Shown: one piece after another, positions 8,959-18,278 of the stretch
Layout: the number at the start of each line of letters is the position of its first letter
Position numbering within the stretch: position 1 is the first letter of the stretch
Assembly (NCBI GenBank): GCA_913043235.1
Contig: CAJWLO010000002.1
Span: forward strand, 34,174 to 98,173
Reading direction: 5' to 3'
Length of the DNA stretch: 64,000 nt
Source of the DNA: an uncultured Fidelibacterota bacterium
Lineage (GTDB): Bacteria > Fidelibacterota > Marinisomatia > Marinisomatales > UBA1611
Position numbers and translations under genes: made by a program
The notes under the pieces: generated by a model
Databases searched by the model: none
Told to the model about the DNA's origin: nothing
Seen by the model: only the letters and a program-made list of their open reading frames with translations

Positions 8959-10183
8959 ACCATTGCCATTACAACCAACTGTAACATCTAGACTACATGA
9001 TGCCATTACTGTATTTGGCCGGTTTCTGCGTCAGGCAGGATGCCCTGTAGGAACTGTAGAAATTATGAACGCTATTGAATCGAGTTCTTATATAGAACTC
9101 GTTAATCGGGAAGATTTTCGCCAAGCAATGAAAGCCTGTTTCATCACAGATTATAAGTTACTGCCCCTGTTTGACAAGTTATTTGATCTTTACTGGCGTA
9201 ATCCAGATCGGATCAAGAATGTCTCTCAAATTCTGCGGAAATTATATGAATCCAGATTAACTCAGACCGACTTAAAAAATATGAAGGAACGGGATCAGAA
9301 ATTGATATATAAAAAGGTTGATGATTCTCAGGAAAGAGATGAGAACTCTGAAAAAGAACAGGAAGATGAGAAAACCTTTGATGTTTTTCTATATAGTCCC
9401 CAAGAGATATTGCGCTCTAAACGTTTTGATGAATATAGCAATGAAGAGCTTGATCTTGCTCGAGAATTTATTGCTCGATGGGAATGGCGTTTGGGTGAGA
9501 AACGACTACGTCGTCTCGAACCTGGGCGAAAACCACTGCGTTTGAATATTAGGCAGACTATTCGCGAGAATATATTCCCTTCCCAGGATTTTATAGAATT
9601 ACATTGGAAGCAGAAAAAAGTTAAGCCTCGCCCCTTGGTTATCATCACTGATATCAGTGGGTCAATGGAGACTTATACCAGAATCTTACTTCATTTTATG
9701 TATACACTAAATACGGCCCATAAGAATTTGGAAGCATTCACGTTCGGTACCCGACTCAACCGTATCACTCATTATTTACGTAAAAAAGATGTAAATGATG
9801 CCTTGGAGCTGGTAAATAAAAGTGTGAAGGATTGGTCAGGCGGAACTAAGATTGGGGAGAACCTAGAAGCTTTCAATCGGAAATGGACCCGACGAGTGCT
9901 AGGTGGAGGTGCAGTAGTGCTTCTCATCAGCGATGGCTGGGATACAGGAAATATAGAATTACTTAGAAAACAAACAGACCGGTTACGTCGAAGTTGCCAT
10001 CGCTTAATATGGTTGAATCCAAACCTTGGCTTTAAGGACTTTCAACCATTGACAAAAGGTGTACAGGCAATATTATCTAATGTGGATGATTTTCTGCCGA
10101 TCCATAACCTTAATAGTTTAGTAGATCTTGGCAAAGTCCTCTCAAGGTTTGATAAAAATACCAATCTTAAAGCAATGGCATGA
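8924..10183 (+). CDS. coxE: CoxE-like VWA-domain protein, partner of CoxD
   Basis: The 419-residue frame encodes a CoxE protein: a variable helical and charged N-terminal half (acidic run near 132-150) and a C-terminal von Willebrand A domain whose metal-ion site motif is DISGSMET (243-250), with the distal SWSGGT-like KDWSGGTKIG and a LLISDGWDTG aspartate. Family members work with the CoxD ATPase in metal centre maturation. The start is unsettled: the longest frame uses GTG 8924 (35-base overlap with coxD), while TTG 8963 would leave the genes barely separated; the conserved part begins near residue 25. The stop overlaps the next start in an ATGA. Confidence 0.87.
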   Translation: MLLQKQNSFQCKPLPLQPTVTSRLHDAITVFGRFLRQAGCPVGTVEIMNAIESSSYIELVNREDFRQAMKACFITDYKLLPLFDKLFDLYWRNPDRIKNVSQILRKLYESRLTQTDLKNMKERDQKLIYKKVDDSQERDENSEKEQEDEKTFDVFLYSPQEILRSKRFDEYSNEELDLAREFIARWEWRLGEKRLRRLEPGRKPLRLNIRQTIRENIFPSQDFIELHWKQKKVKPRPLVIITDISGSMETYTRILLHFMYTLNTAHKNLEAFTFGTRLNRITHYLRKKDVNDALELVNKSVKDWSGGTKIGENLEAFNRKWTRRVLGGGAVVLLISDGWDTGNIELLRKQTDRLRRSCHRLIWLNPNLGFKDFQPLTKGVQAILSNVDDFLPIHNLNSLVDLGKVLSRFDKNTNLKAMA

Positions 10184-10776
10184 AAATTTCTGCTATTATA
10201 CTTGCTGCGGGTGGATCTACTCGGATGGCTGGAAAAAATAAACTGTTGCTTCCATACAATAACAAATCAATAATTAATCATGTATGTAGAACGGTTCTGA
10301 ATACCGTTTTAAGTCCCGTGATTGTGGTGACTGGCTTTGAGAATAGTCTAGTAGAGGAAGAACTGCCCAGGGAGATTGATATTATTGTCAATAATAATGA
10401 TTGGAAACGGGGCATGGCCAGTTCAATCTATCAGGGAATATCTGCCCTTTCGCGAGATATTCAGGGAAGTATGATTGTGCTTGGAGACATGCCTCTTATT
10501 ACAAAACTGACATTGGATCTGCTTGTTGGTGAATTCAAAAATCACGAGGGTGGAAAAATTGTATACCCACTTTACGATCACTCCCAGGCAAACCCAGTAA
10601 TTTTCCCTAAAAAATATTTTCAAGAGATTCTTAGTAGTAATGGCGATAGAGGCTGTAAAAAAGTACTGAAAAAATACCCCGATGATGCAATTGGTATACC
10701 TATCGAATCCGATGAGGTCGTTCTTGATTGCGATACACAGGATGATTATTTTCTTATCAAAAGCGAAAAGTCTTAA
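10180..10776 (+). CDS. MocA/MobA-like molybdenum cofactor nucleotidyltransferase
   Basis: The 198-residue protein has the nucleotidyltransferase fold of MocA/MobA: the N-terminal signature ILAAGGSTRMAGKNKLLLPY at residues 7-26, a GDMPLI metal-binding motif in the middle, and a C-terminal DCDTQDDY. MocA adds CMP to molybdopterin to give molybdopterin cytosine dinucleotide, the form carried by CO dehydrogenase, so a cytidylyltransferase role fits the context. The start overlaps the coxE stop (ATGA), and its stop is one base before the next ATG. A guanylyltransferase (MobA) is possible from sequence alone but less likely here. Confidence 0.85.
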   Translation: MKISAIILAAGGSTRMAGKNKLLLPYNNKSIINHVCRTVLNTVLSPVIVVTGFENSLVEEELPREIDIIVNNNDWKRGMASSIYQGISALSRDIQGSMIVLGDMPLITKLTLDLLVGEFKNHEGGKIVYPLYDHSQANPVIFPKKYFQEILSSNGDRGCKKVLKKYPDDAIGIPIESDEVVLDCDTQDDYFLIKSEKS

Positions 10777-10777
10777 A

Positions 10778-11596
10778 ATGTCTAAACATAAAGATCTCAT
10801 CCATAAAATGAATAATTTGGAAATAGAAGAAACTCCCTATGCAATCGCCACTGTTTTCAGTGTTACTGGTTCTTCATCTGGAAAAGTAGGTGACAAGGCT
10901 TTGTTTGATGAAAACGGAAAACGCATCCTAGGGTATATTGGTGGTGGATGTATCGAAAATCGTGTTGCTGCCACAGCAAAGGAAACATTAATAAATGGTT
11001 TGCCAAAAACAGTAGAGATCGACCTAGATAGTGATGAAATAGGCATGGGCATTCCGTGTGGAGGATATATGTCAGTAATTGTAGAGCCACAATTGGTCAA
11101 TTCGACTCTGTTAATCCGGGGTATGGGCCGACTGGTAGAAATTATATGTCAAATGGCTAGTCTTTTGAAGTTAAAGGTTATTGTACAAACGTCAGAACAA
11201 GAAAAAGATCGTTATCCTGGGGCAGATGAGATAATCACTGAATCCTTGGAAATGGAAGATATTAATTTTTCAGTAGACTATTTTATTCTGGCCACACATC
11301 ATCGTGATGATGATAGAGTGACTCTTGAAGCATTGAAGAAAGGCATCCCTTATGTAGGGGTTGTAGCGAGTGCTAAGAAAACAGGAATTATATTGGAATA
11401 TCTCCATGAAAATGGAATTACAGATGAAGAACTGGAGCATTTTTTTTCTCCTACAGGTCTGGAACTGCTGGCCAACACTCCGGAAGAGATTGCACTCAGT
11501 ATCCTGTCCGAAATGGTTATGCTGGCCAATGGAGGTACGGGTAAGCATAAACGGGTAATGAACCTTGATAATTATAAGTTGAAAGACAAATCCTAA
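10778..11596 (+). CDS. XdhC/CoxF-family maturation protein
   Basis: A 272-residue XdhC-type protein with the N-terminal domain (SVTGSSSGKVGDKALF, then YIGGGCIENR with Gly-Gly-Gly-Cys at 55-58, then the Cys-containing PCGGYM) and a Rossmann domain ending GLELLANTPEEIALSILSEM. Unlike its paralog at 7024 it has the full Cys-Gly-Gly second motif and no YHS extension, so it is closer to standard CoxF/XdhC. The open frame runs upstream to 10682 inside the MocA-like gene; the ATG at 10778, immediately after that gene's stop, is the better start. It probably binds the cytidylylated cofactor and receives sulfur from the NifS-type protein encoded next. Confidence 0.88.
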   Translation: MSKHKDLIHKMNNLEIEETPYAIATVFSVTGSSSGKVGDKALFDENGKRILGYIGGGCIENRVAATAKETLINGLPKTVEIDLDSDEIGMGIPCGGYMSVIVEPQLVNSTLLIRGMGRLVEIICQMASLLKLKVIVQTSEQEKDRYPGADEIITESLEMEDINFSVDYFILATHHRDDDRVTLEALKKGIPYVGVVASAKKTGIILEYLHENGITDEELEHFFSPTGLELLANTPEEIALSILSEMVMLANGGTGKHKRVMNLDNYKLKDKS

Positions 11597-11647
11597 GTAT
11601 TGGTCTTGTATTCCATTGATTTTTTATAAGCATAGGAATATCTTTTT

Positions 11648-12838
11648 ATGAATAGACCCATTTACCTGGATAATCAAGCTACCACACCCCCAGATCCAGA
11701 AGTCGTTAAAGCCATGTTGCCGTATTTCCAAGAGAAATTCGGGAATGCAGCCAGTGTGCACCATTCCTATGGACAGGAAGGGAAGGAAGCTGTGGAACAG
11801 GGTCGCAGAGTTATGGCTGAAAGTATTCAGGGCAGTCCCAGAGAAATTATTTTTACCAGTGGCGCTACCGAAGCTATTAATCTTGCACTTAAAGGTGTTG
11901 CTGAAAAATATATTGATCGAGGACAGCATATTATTACCCAAGTAACTGAGCATAAAGCTGTATTAGATACCTGTAATTATCTTGTTCGTAAGGGCTGGAA
12001 GGTAACCACATTGCCCGTGGACTCTAAGGGAATGGTCAACCCAAGCCATGTAACAAATGCCATAACTAGGGAGACTGTCCTGGTTGCCATAATGCATGCC
12101 AACAATGAGATCGGAACCATCCAACCGGTGCAAGAGATTGGCACTATTTGTCGACAGAAAAATATATTATTTATGGTGGACGCCTGCCAGTCGTTTGGGA
12201 AACTGGATTTAAATGTAAAATCAATGAATATTAATTTATTAGCAGCCACGGCGCATAAGTTGTATGGCCCAAAAGGGATCGGATTTCTATTCGTGAGCCA
12301 GAAAGACCCTAAGGTGGAATTGCAGATACAGATGGAAGGAGGTGGGCATGAGCGAGGTTTTCGGTCTGGAACCCTGGCTGTACCCTTGATAGTTGGTTTT
12401 GCACGGGCAGTGGAACTCAGTTTGGAGTGTATAAATAAGGAAAACCTACGTCTTGGTGAGCTCCGGGACCAATTGTATTCTGGAATCAGGGTTATTCATC
12501 CTGAAGTGATCTTGAATGGTAGCCGCGATAAACGTTTAGCTCATAATCTAAGTCTCTGTTTTCCAGGATTGGATGGAGAAACAATGATTATGAAAATGAA
12601 AGGTATCGCTTGTTCCACAGGCTCGGCCTGTAGTAGTGCTAGTCTTGAGCCTTCCCACGTGATAAAAGCACTGGGACGGGATACGGAGTTGGCTCATTCC
12701 GCCATCCGTTTCAGCCTGGGGCGTTTCAATACTACAGCAGAAATTGATACCGCTATTTCAGTAATAAACCGGGTTGTAAGAGATCTAAAGGAAAAGAAAT
12801 TGCACCGCCGCAGAATACACGCAGATGGCTTTGAGTAA
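11648..12838 (+). CDS. NifS/IscS-type cysteine desulfurase, probably dedicated to the CO dehydrogenase cofactor
   Basis: The 396-residue PLP enzyme has all class I desulfurase landmarks: YLDNQATTPP at the N-terminus, the HANNEIGTIQP region, the PLP lysine in ATAHKLYGPKG (Lys204) and the persulfide-forming cysteine in GSACSSASLEPSHV (Cys328). It removes sulfur from cysteine. IscU-type iron-sulfur scaffold genes are absent beside it; instead it follows an XdhC-like gene by 51 bases. In Rhodobacter capsulatus XdhC works with NifS4 to sulfurate the cofactor, so a role in making the sulfido-bridged Mo-Cu site is the likely one (inference). Overlaps the next gene by 14 bases. Confidence 0.87.
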   Translation: MNRPIYLDNQATTPPDPEVVKAMLPYFQEKFGNAASVHHSYGQEGKEAVEQGRRVMAESIQGSPREIIFTSGATEAINLALKGVAEKYIDRGQHIITQVTEHKAVLDTCNYLVRKGWKVTTLPVDSKGMVNPSHVTNAITRETVLVAIMHANNEIGTIQPVQEIGTICRQKNILFMVDACQSFGKLDLNVKSMNINLLAATAHKLYGPKGIGFLFVSQKDPKVELQIQMEGGGHERGFRSGTLAVPLIVGFARAVELSLECINKENLRLGELRDQLYSGIRVIHPEVILNGSRDKRLAHNLSLCFPGLDGETMIMKMKGIACSTGSACSSASLEPSHVIKALGRDTELAHSAIRFSLGRFNTTAEIDTAISVINRVVRDLKEKKLHRRRIHADGFE

Positions 12839-13505
12839 AATTTCTGCGTTGCTTCGCCCTGCTCAGAAAATTCCTACGACAGTTTGGAGCTCAGAAGATC
12901 CCAGAAATTTACTGCCAAGGCTGGATACACTATTTTTTCTGATTAGCGGACTGTGGATATTTGGAACCGGTGAAGCATTAATCATTAATGCGAGGCTGGG
13001 AGTAAGTCCTTGGACTGTTCTTGCCCAGGGCATTGGGTTTCAGTTGGAATGGACAATTGGTTTTGCCACATTTATTGTCAGTGTAGTAGTGTTGATTATG
13101 TGGATTCCGCTTAAGGAAACACCGGGGCTGGGTACGTTGTTGAATGCGGTGTTGATCGCCGTAGCAATTAATATAATGATGCCCTTGCTCCCTCAACCAT
13201 CTTCCTGGCCCATCGCCGCAACCCAGGCTATGCTCGGGGTCTTGGTGGTAGGGATAGGCAGTTGTATATACCTCACAGCAAATCTAGGACCGGGGCCGCG
13301 AGACGGATGGATGACGAGTATCCAGCGTAGGACGGGATGGCCGATTGGCCGAGTGCGAACTGGAATAGAAGTTAGCGTTTTGCTTGCTGGCTGGTTACTA
13401 GGCGGAACCATAGGCTTGGGTACCTTGTTCTTTGCTTTGGGTGTAGGCCCTGCACTTGCAGGCTGCCTCACATTGGCTGGTTTCTGGGACGTATCCGAAA
13501 GATGA
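12825..13505 (+). CDS. YczE/YitT-like integral membrane protein at the end of the cox cluster
   Basis: A 226-residue protein with five or so hydrophobic helices. It carries the two half-motifs seen in the YczE/YyaS family: GEALIINARLGVSPWTVLAQG near residue 50 and, in the second half, ANLGPGPRDGWMTS followed by GWPIGRVRTGIE. The function of this family is unknown; some members lie beside transporters and regulators. The gene overlaps the cysteine desulfurase by 14 bases, so it is translated as part of the cox operon. This makes it a candidate for transport of a cofactor component (molybdate, copper or sulfur) or membrane attachment, but nothing in the sequence proves this. Confidence 0.8.
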   Translation: MALSKISALLRPAQKIPTTVWSSEDPRNLLPRLDTLFFLISGLWIFGTGEALIINARLGVSPWTVLAQGIGFQLEWTIGFATFIVSVVVLIMWIPLKETPGLGTLLNAVLIAVAINIMMPLLPQPSSWPIAATQAMLGVLVVGIGSCIYLTANLGPGPRDGWMTSIQRRTGWPIGRVRTGIEVSVLLAGWLLGGTIGLGTLFFALGVGPALAGCLTLAGFWDVSER

Positions 13506-13625
13506 TGGACCAAGTCAATGGAATTACCTGCCAGTATGCCCTTTAGTATGAGAACCAGAATTATGGTTGTGTCTCGGAAATATGAAGAGTATTTTTATGT
13601 AAAATGGGTTAGCCTAAATTAGTCA

Positions 13626-14870
13626 ATGACAAAACCAATAATCACCAATGATGCTGTCGTTTTGGGTATCCTACTTGGCATTCTTGCTTTTGTTTTTCGA
13701 ACTGCAAAAAGTAATAATCCATTCTGGAAAAAATTCTATACTTATGTGCCTAACTTGCTGCTGTGTTATTTTATCCCTTCTATATTCAATTCATTGGGAA
13801 TCATTTCCGGTGAAAAATCTAAACTGTATTTTGTTGCTTCTAGGTATCTGTTACCTGCCAGCTTGGTACTACTAACCATTAGCATTGACCTTAAGGAAAT
13901 TATGAAACTGGGGCACAAGGCTTTGGTCATGTTCTTGACTGCTACGGCAGGTATTGTTCTTGGTGGACCCCTAGCCATTCTTATTACGGCATTTTTTGCA
14001 CCGGAACTGGTGGGAGGTGCCGGCCCTGATGCGGTATGGCGTGGGTTTACCACGGTGGCTGGCAGTTGGATCGGTGGTGGGGCTAATCAGGCAGCGATGA
14101 AAGAAATATTTGCCGTTAGTGATCATCTGTTCTCTGCCATGATAACCGTAGATGTGATTGTAGCAAATATTTGGATGGCTTTTCTGCTGTATGGTTCCGG
14201 AATAGGTCAGAAGCTGGATCGTTGGTTAAAAGCCGATACTGGTGCCATAGCCGAACTGAAGCGAAATATGGAAGAATATCGGTCCCAGATCATGCGCATA
14301 CCAGATTTGACCGATACCATCACTGTTATGACAGTAGCATTCGGCATCACGGCTGTAGCTCATTTTATGTCAGACAGGATTGTGCCTTGGATTGGAAGCT
14401 ATGCTCCAGGCCTGTCAAAATTCAGCCTCACATCAGAATTTTTCTGGCTTGTTGTATTGGCTACCTCCTTGGCTTTGGCACTGTCTTTTACTCCGATCCG
14501 AAGGTTGGAAGGAATAGGAGCATCCCGTTACGGGAGTTTGTTTTTGTACATTTTAGTAGCCACCATCGGTATGAAAATGGATATTCTGGCTATCTTTGAA
14601 AGTCCTGCTCTTTTTCTGGTAGGTATCCTCTGGATGGGTTTCCACGCCGGGCTGTTGCTGCTGGTGGCGAAATTGATACGAGCACCTTTCTTTTTTCTGG
14701 CTGTGGGTAGCCAGGCCAATGTAGGTGGCGCAGCTTCAGCACCCATTGTGGCTTCTGCCTTTCATCCATCTTTGGCGCCAGTGGGTGTGCTTCTGGCAGT
14801 TTTGGGCTATGCTGTAGGTACCTATGGAGCCTGGATCTGTGGTATAATGATGCAGTTTGCTTCCCCGTGA
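13626..14870 (+). CDS. DUF819-family membrane protein
   Basis: A 414-residue polytopic protein with about 11 hydrophobic segments. Diagnostic stretches of DUF819 (YjcL-like) are AVWRGFTTVAGSWIGGGANQAA near residue 140 and VGSQANVGGAASAPIVASAFHP near 365; both glycine-rich repeats face each other in the two halves and suggest a transporter fold. Substrate is unknown. It follows the YczE-like gene by 120 bases on the same strand, so it may be the last member of the cox transcription unit or have its own promoter. The 248 bases after it to typA hold no recognisable gene. Confidence 0.85.
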   Translation: MTKPIITNDAVVLGILLGILAFVFRTAKSNNPFWKKFYTYVPNLLLCYFIPSIFNSLGIISGEKSKLYFVASRYLLPASLVLLTISIDLKEIMKLGHKALVMFLTATAGIVLGGPLAILITAFFAPELVGGAGPDAVWRGFTTVAGSWIGGGANQAAMKEIFAVSDHLFSAMITVDVIVANIWMAFLLYGSGIGQKLDRWLKADTGAIAELKRNMEEYRSQIMRIPDLTDTITVMTVAFGITAVAHFMSDRIVPWIGSYAPGLSKFSLTSEFFWLVVLATSLALALSFTPIRRLEGIGASRYGSLFLYILVATIGMKMDILAIFESPALFLVGILWMGFHAGLLLLVAKLIRAPFFFLAVGSQANVGGAASAPIVASAFHPSLAPVGVLLAVLGYAVGTYGAWICGIMMQFASP

Positions 14871-15118
14871 TTGTTTTTCCACTGGTTTCCTGTATCGGGT
14901 GACACTATCCAATAAAATTATCGCCAACATGAGAAGCGACTTATTATAACTTATTTTCTTCCTTCTTTATTATTTTGTTCTAAAAGTGATATGATGAAAA
15001 ATATCTAGGTAGTAATCTTTTAATTATTGATTATAAATCTTTGGAAGTTTGGACGGTATCCTGAATTTCCGCGTCTATTTTTCTACCTGATATCTATATT
15101 TGAGATTATAAACAAACT

Positions 15119-16945
15119 ATGAGAAAAAATAAATTTAGAAATATCGCCATTATTGCTCACGTCGATCATGGAAAAACTACCTTGGTAAATGAACTGTTAA
15201 AGCAAAGCGGTACTTTTCATAGTCACCAAGAAATTAAAGACCGGGTTATGGATTCTTTGGATCTGGAACAAGAGAGAGGTATCACAATTATGGCAAAGAA
15301 TACTGCAGTTTATTACAATGAAGTGAAAATCAATATTATGGATACACCAGGACACGCTGATTTTGGAGGTGAAGTGGAAAGAAGTTTGAATCTGGTAGAT
15401 GGCGCTTTACTACTGGTGGATGCGAGTGAGGGTCCTTTACCTCAGACTAGATTCGTTTTGAAAAAAGCATTGGAGAAAAAGCTGCCCGTTATCTTGGTAA
15501 TCAATAAAATTGACCGGCCAGATGCGCGTATTCAAGAAGTAATTGATGAAGTGTATGATTTGTTTATTGACCTGGATGCTACGGAAGAACAAATAGAATT
15601 CCCAATTTTGTATACAAATGCAAAAATAGGTTTAGCAAAAACGAAATTGAATGATAATTCTGCGAACTTGCATCCACTATTTGATGCCATATTAACCAAA
15701 GTACCGGGTCCTGTGGCGGATGACAAACATATTCCGCAATTTTTAGTAACCAATTTGGATTATGACCCTTACTTGGGGCAAGTTGCTATCGGCAGGTTAA
15801 ATAATGGAATTATCGGGGTAAATAAGCAATATAGTCTTTGTACTGCTAATGGAATTAAACATGGTATTAAACTTTCAGCTTGCTATACTTTTAAAGGACT
15901 CAAAAAAATTCACGCTGACATGTTAGAAGCGGGGGATATTATTGCTGTCACCGGTGTGGATGGTATTGCCATTGGGGATACTATCTCAGATAATAATGCT
16001 CCAGAACCTTTGCCTAGAATCATTATTGATGAACCGACAGTTTCCATGCTATTTTATGTGAATGATAGTCCATTTGCAGGTAAAGATGGGAAATATCTTA
16101 CCTCTAGGCATCTCAGTGAGCGTTTAAAAAAAGAGATACTTGGTAATGTTTCTCTGAACTTTATGGAAACCGATAGGACAGATGTATTTGAAGTGCAAGG
16201 TCGAGGTGAGCTTCAAATGGCGGTTCTGATAGAAACGATGCGCCGTGAGGGGTACGAATTTATGGTATCTAAACCACGTGTTATTACCCAGGAAATAGAT
16301 GGGAAAATATTGGAACCTATGGAACAGGTTTTTCTGGATATTCCAGAAGAGAAAGTAGGTATTGTAACTGAAAAATTATCAATCCGAAAAGGAAGAATGA
16401 CCAATCTGCAGAATCATGGTCACGGCCGTGTAGCTATGGAATTTACTATTCCATCCAGGGGGTTGATTGGTTTTCGAAGCCAATTTTTAACGGATACTCA
16501 AGGTGCAGGGATAATGAATAAGCTAATGGATGGATTCGCTCCATGGTTTGGGCCCATACCACAGCGAACAAGTGGTGCATTGGTTTCAGATAGAAAAGGC
16601 TTAGTAACGACTTATGCTTGCCTGGGTATGGTAGATCGTGGTGAGTTATTTGTAGAAGTAGGGACAGAAGTATTTGATGGTATGATTATAGGGGAAAGAA
16701 ATCGCTCTAAAGATTTAATGATAAATATTACACGCGAAAAAAAATTGACCAATATGAGAAGTGCAAATTCGGAAATGACAGTCACATTACGTCCGCCAAA
16801 ACGGTTATCTCTTGATCAAGCAATTGAGTTTATTGCTGAAGATGAGCTCGTTGAAATTACACCGGCAACTATACGATTGCGAAAAATGGAACTGGATGTA
16901 AACAAAAGGCTAGCGCAACAGAAAAAAGAAAAATATTCCACCTAA
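15119..16945 (+). CDS. typA: Ribosome-associated translational GTPase TypA/BipA
   Basis: The 608-residue GTPase has the G1 loop AHVDHGKTT (13-21), the switch [10 protein letters not shown], the G3 [14 protein letters not shown], the G4 NKIDRPDAR, then EF-G-like domains II, III and V and the BipA-specific C-terminal domain (LTNMRSAN, then [15 protein letters not shown]). Length is typical. TypA binds the ribosome under stress and cold and helps large subunit assembly. It stands alone, with spacers of 248 and 60 bases on either side. Confidence 0.96.
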   Translation: MRKNKFRNIAIIAHVDHGKTTLVNELLKQSGTFHSHQEIKDRVMDSLDLEQERGITIMAKNTAVYYNEVKINIMDTPGHADFGGEVERSLNLVDGALLLVDASEGPLPQTRFVLKKALEKKLPVILVINKIDRPDARIQEVIDEVYDLFIDLDATEEQIEFPILYTNAKIGLAKTKLNDNSANLHPLFDAILTKVPGPVADDKHIPQFLVTNLDYDPYLGQVAIGRLNNGIIGVNKQYSLCTANGIKHGIKLSACYTFKGLKKIHADMLEAGDIIAVTGVDGIAIGDTISDNNAPEPLPRIIIDEPTVSMLFYVNDSPFAGKDGKYLTSRHLSERLKKEILGNVSLNFMETDRTDVFEVQGRGELQMAVLIETMRREGYEFMVSKPRVITQEIDGKILEPMEQVFLDIPEEKVGIVTEKLSIRKGRMTNLQNHGHGRVAMEFTIPSRGLIGFRSQFLTDTQGAGIMNKLMDGFAPWFGPIPQRTSGALVSDRKGLVTTYACLGMVDRGELFVEVGTEVFDGMIIGERNRSKDLMINITREKKLTNMRSANSEMTVTLRPPKRLSLDQAIEFIAEDELVEITPATIRLRKMELDVNKRLAQQKKEKYST

Positions 16946-17005
16946 TCAGATTGTTTTAATAGTTAGAGATTTTGAATTGATCCTATTCTCATTCTAACTT
17001 AAGCC

Positions 17006-18202
17006 ATGCCTCGAAAATTAATTTTTGCAGTTGTACTTTTCTTTACCCTATTTAGGCCCATCTCGGCCTGCTGGATATGGGCGGTTTCTGCAAAATCAGA
17101 ACTGACTTTATCTGAATTAGATCAATATGATAAAAATCTAATATATAGCGAGTTAGAAGGATTAGTTCAACAATCACAATATGCAAATGATGGTTGGGCA
17201 CTTCTGGGATATAACTTGGGACAATCCGATCCACTTGGTCTTCTGCAGCGATCGGAAATACCAGCCTATATGGATTCAGTGAATTTCTGGATCACGGTAG
17301 ATTCCTTGTTGGAAGGTAACGCACGGAAATTGGGTCTGGGGCATGTACGAGCCGCCTCTTCTGGTGCGAGTAATATTCCTAATCCCCATCCCTGGCTCTT
17401 CACTGGGAATCTAACCTATTCACTGGTTCACGGTGGTACAGTAAATAAAAATATGCTTTATAACCTGATTACGGATAGTGGCAATGACCTTTCATGGCTA
17501 ACAACTCATCCTCCTCAGACCTTTGGGGTTGACACATGGCAGGATTCCACCGGCTGGGCTAATGTTGTGGATTCGGAACTGATCCTGCTCTTTATTATGC
17601 AGCAAATAGAATTTCAAGGTACGATCCTACTGGGACTGGAAACGGCTTTTTCTTTATTACTTTCTGCCGGGGTTTCCCCTGGGCAATTGAACATCGTTTT
17701 TTCTGATGGGCAGAATCTTTTCGTTTTTGGTGGAACTAGAGGTCTTTCAATTACCGAAACCGAATCTCACATTGCGGTTATGACCACTCCTCCTGTGGAA
17801 GGAGATGCTTCCAACTTAATTTGGTCAGGACTGGGAAATGGAGAATTATTGGTTATTGGTAGCGATGGTATAAGTAGATACCCTGATTTTGCCGGTATCA
17901 CTGTACAAGACCCGCCCGATTCCATTATTCCCACAGGAGCTTGGTTGCTTCCGGCATATCCGAATCCTTTTAATGGGGCTGTTACCATCCGTTTTAATCT
18001 TAATCATGCCCAAAACCCAAAGTTGACAATTTATGATCTCTTGGGGGAAACGGTCTTTAGAACCGAGATACCTTCATGGAGCAAGGCAGTAGGTTCTTTT
18101 GTCTGGACTCCTATTGGACAATCGTTGTCCTCGGGAACCTATCTTGTCCACATACAGGCTGATAATGGGTACGATTCCCAGAAGATTCTCTTTATAAAAT
18201 AA
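17006..18202 (+). CDS. Secreted class II glutamine-amidotransferase-like Ntn hydrolase with C-terminal sorting domain
   Basis: The 398-residue protein begins with a signal peptide whose likely cleavage after Ser-Ala would leave Cys22 (ACWIW) as the new N-terminus. The following sequence matches the YafJ/EgtC/GATase type II fold: DGWALLGYN near residue 62, GHVRAASSG near 112, and NPHPWLFTGN followed by SLVHGG near 130-147. In these enzymes the N-terminal cysteine is the nucleophile, so here signal peptidase would create the active enzyme outside the membrane. The last 90 residues, beginning LPAYPNPFNGA, are a type IX-style sorting domain. Substrate is unknown; a secreted amidase or peptidase is as likely as an amidotransferase. 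Confidence 0.8.
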   Translation: MPRKLIFAVVLFFTLFRPISACWIWAVSAKSELTLSELDQYDKNLIYSELEGLVQQSQYANDGWALLGYNLGQSDPLGLLQRSEIPAYMDSVNFWITVDSLLEGNARKLGLGHVRAASSGASNIPNPHPWLFTGNLTYSLVHGGTVNKNMLYNLITDSGNDLSWLTTHPPQTFGVDTWQDSTGWANVVDSELILLFIMQQIEFQGTILLGLETAFSLLLSAGVSPGQLNIVFSDGQNLFVFGGTRGLSITETESHIAVMTTPPVEGDASNLIWSGLGNGELLVIGSDGISRYPDFAGITVQDPPDSIIPTGAWLLPAYPNPFNGAVTIRFNLNHAQNPKLTIYDLLGETVFRTEIPSWSKAVGSFVWTPIGQSLSSGTYLVHIQADNGYDSQKILFIK

Positions 18203-18278
18203 AAGATATTTTATAAATTAATCGTTTTTAAACCATAGCTATATTATCATTTGCACCACTTTTACGAGGGAACATATC

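Noticed and set aside
9318..9648. Open frames on both strands inside coxE
   Set aside because: They are shadows of the coxE reading frame and lack domains.
10682..10777. A 32-residue extension of the second XdhC-like protein into the MocA-like gene
   Set aside because: ATG 10778, one base after the MocA-like stop, gives the conserved N-terminus.
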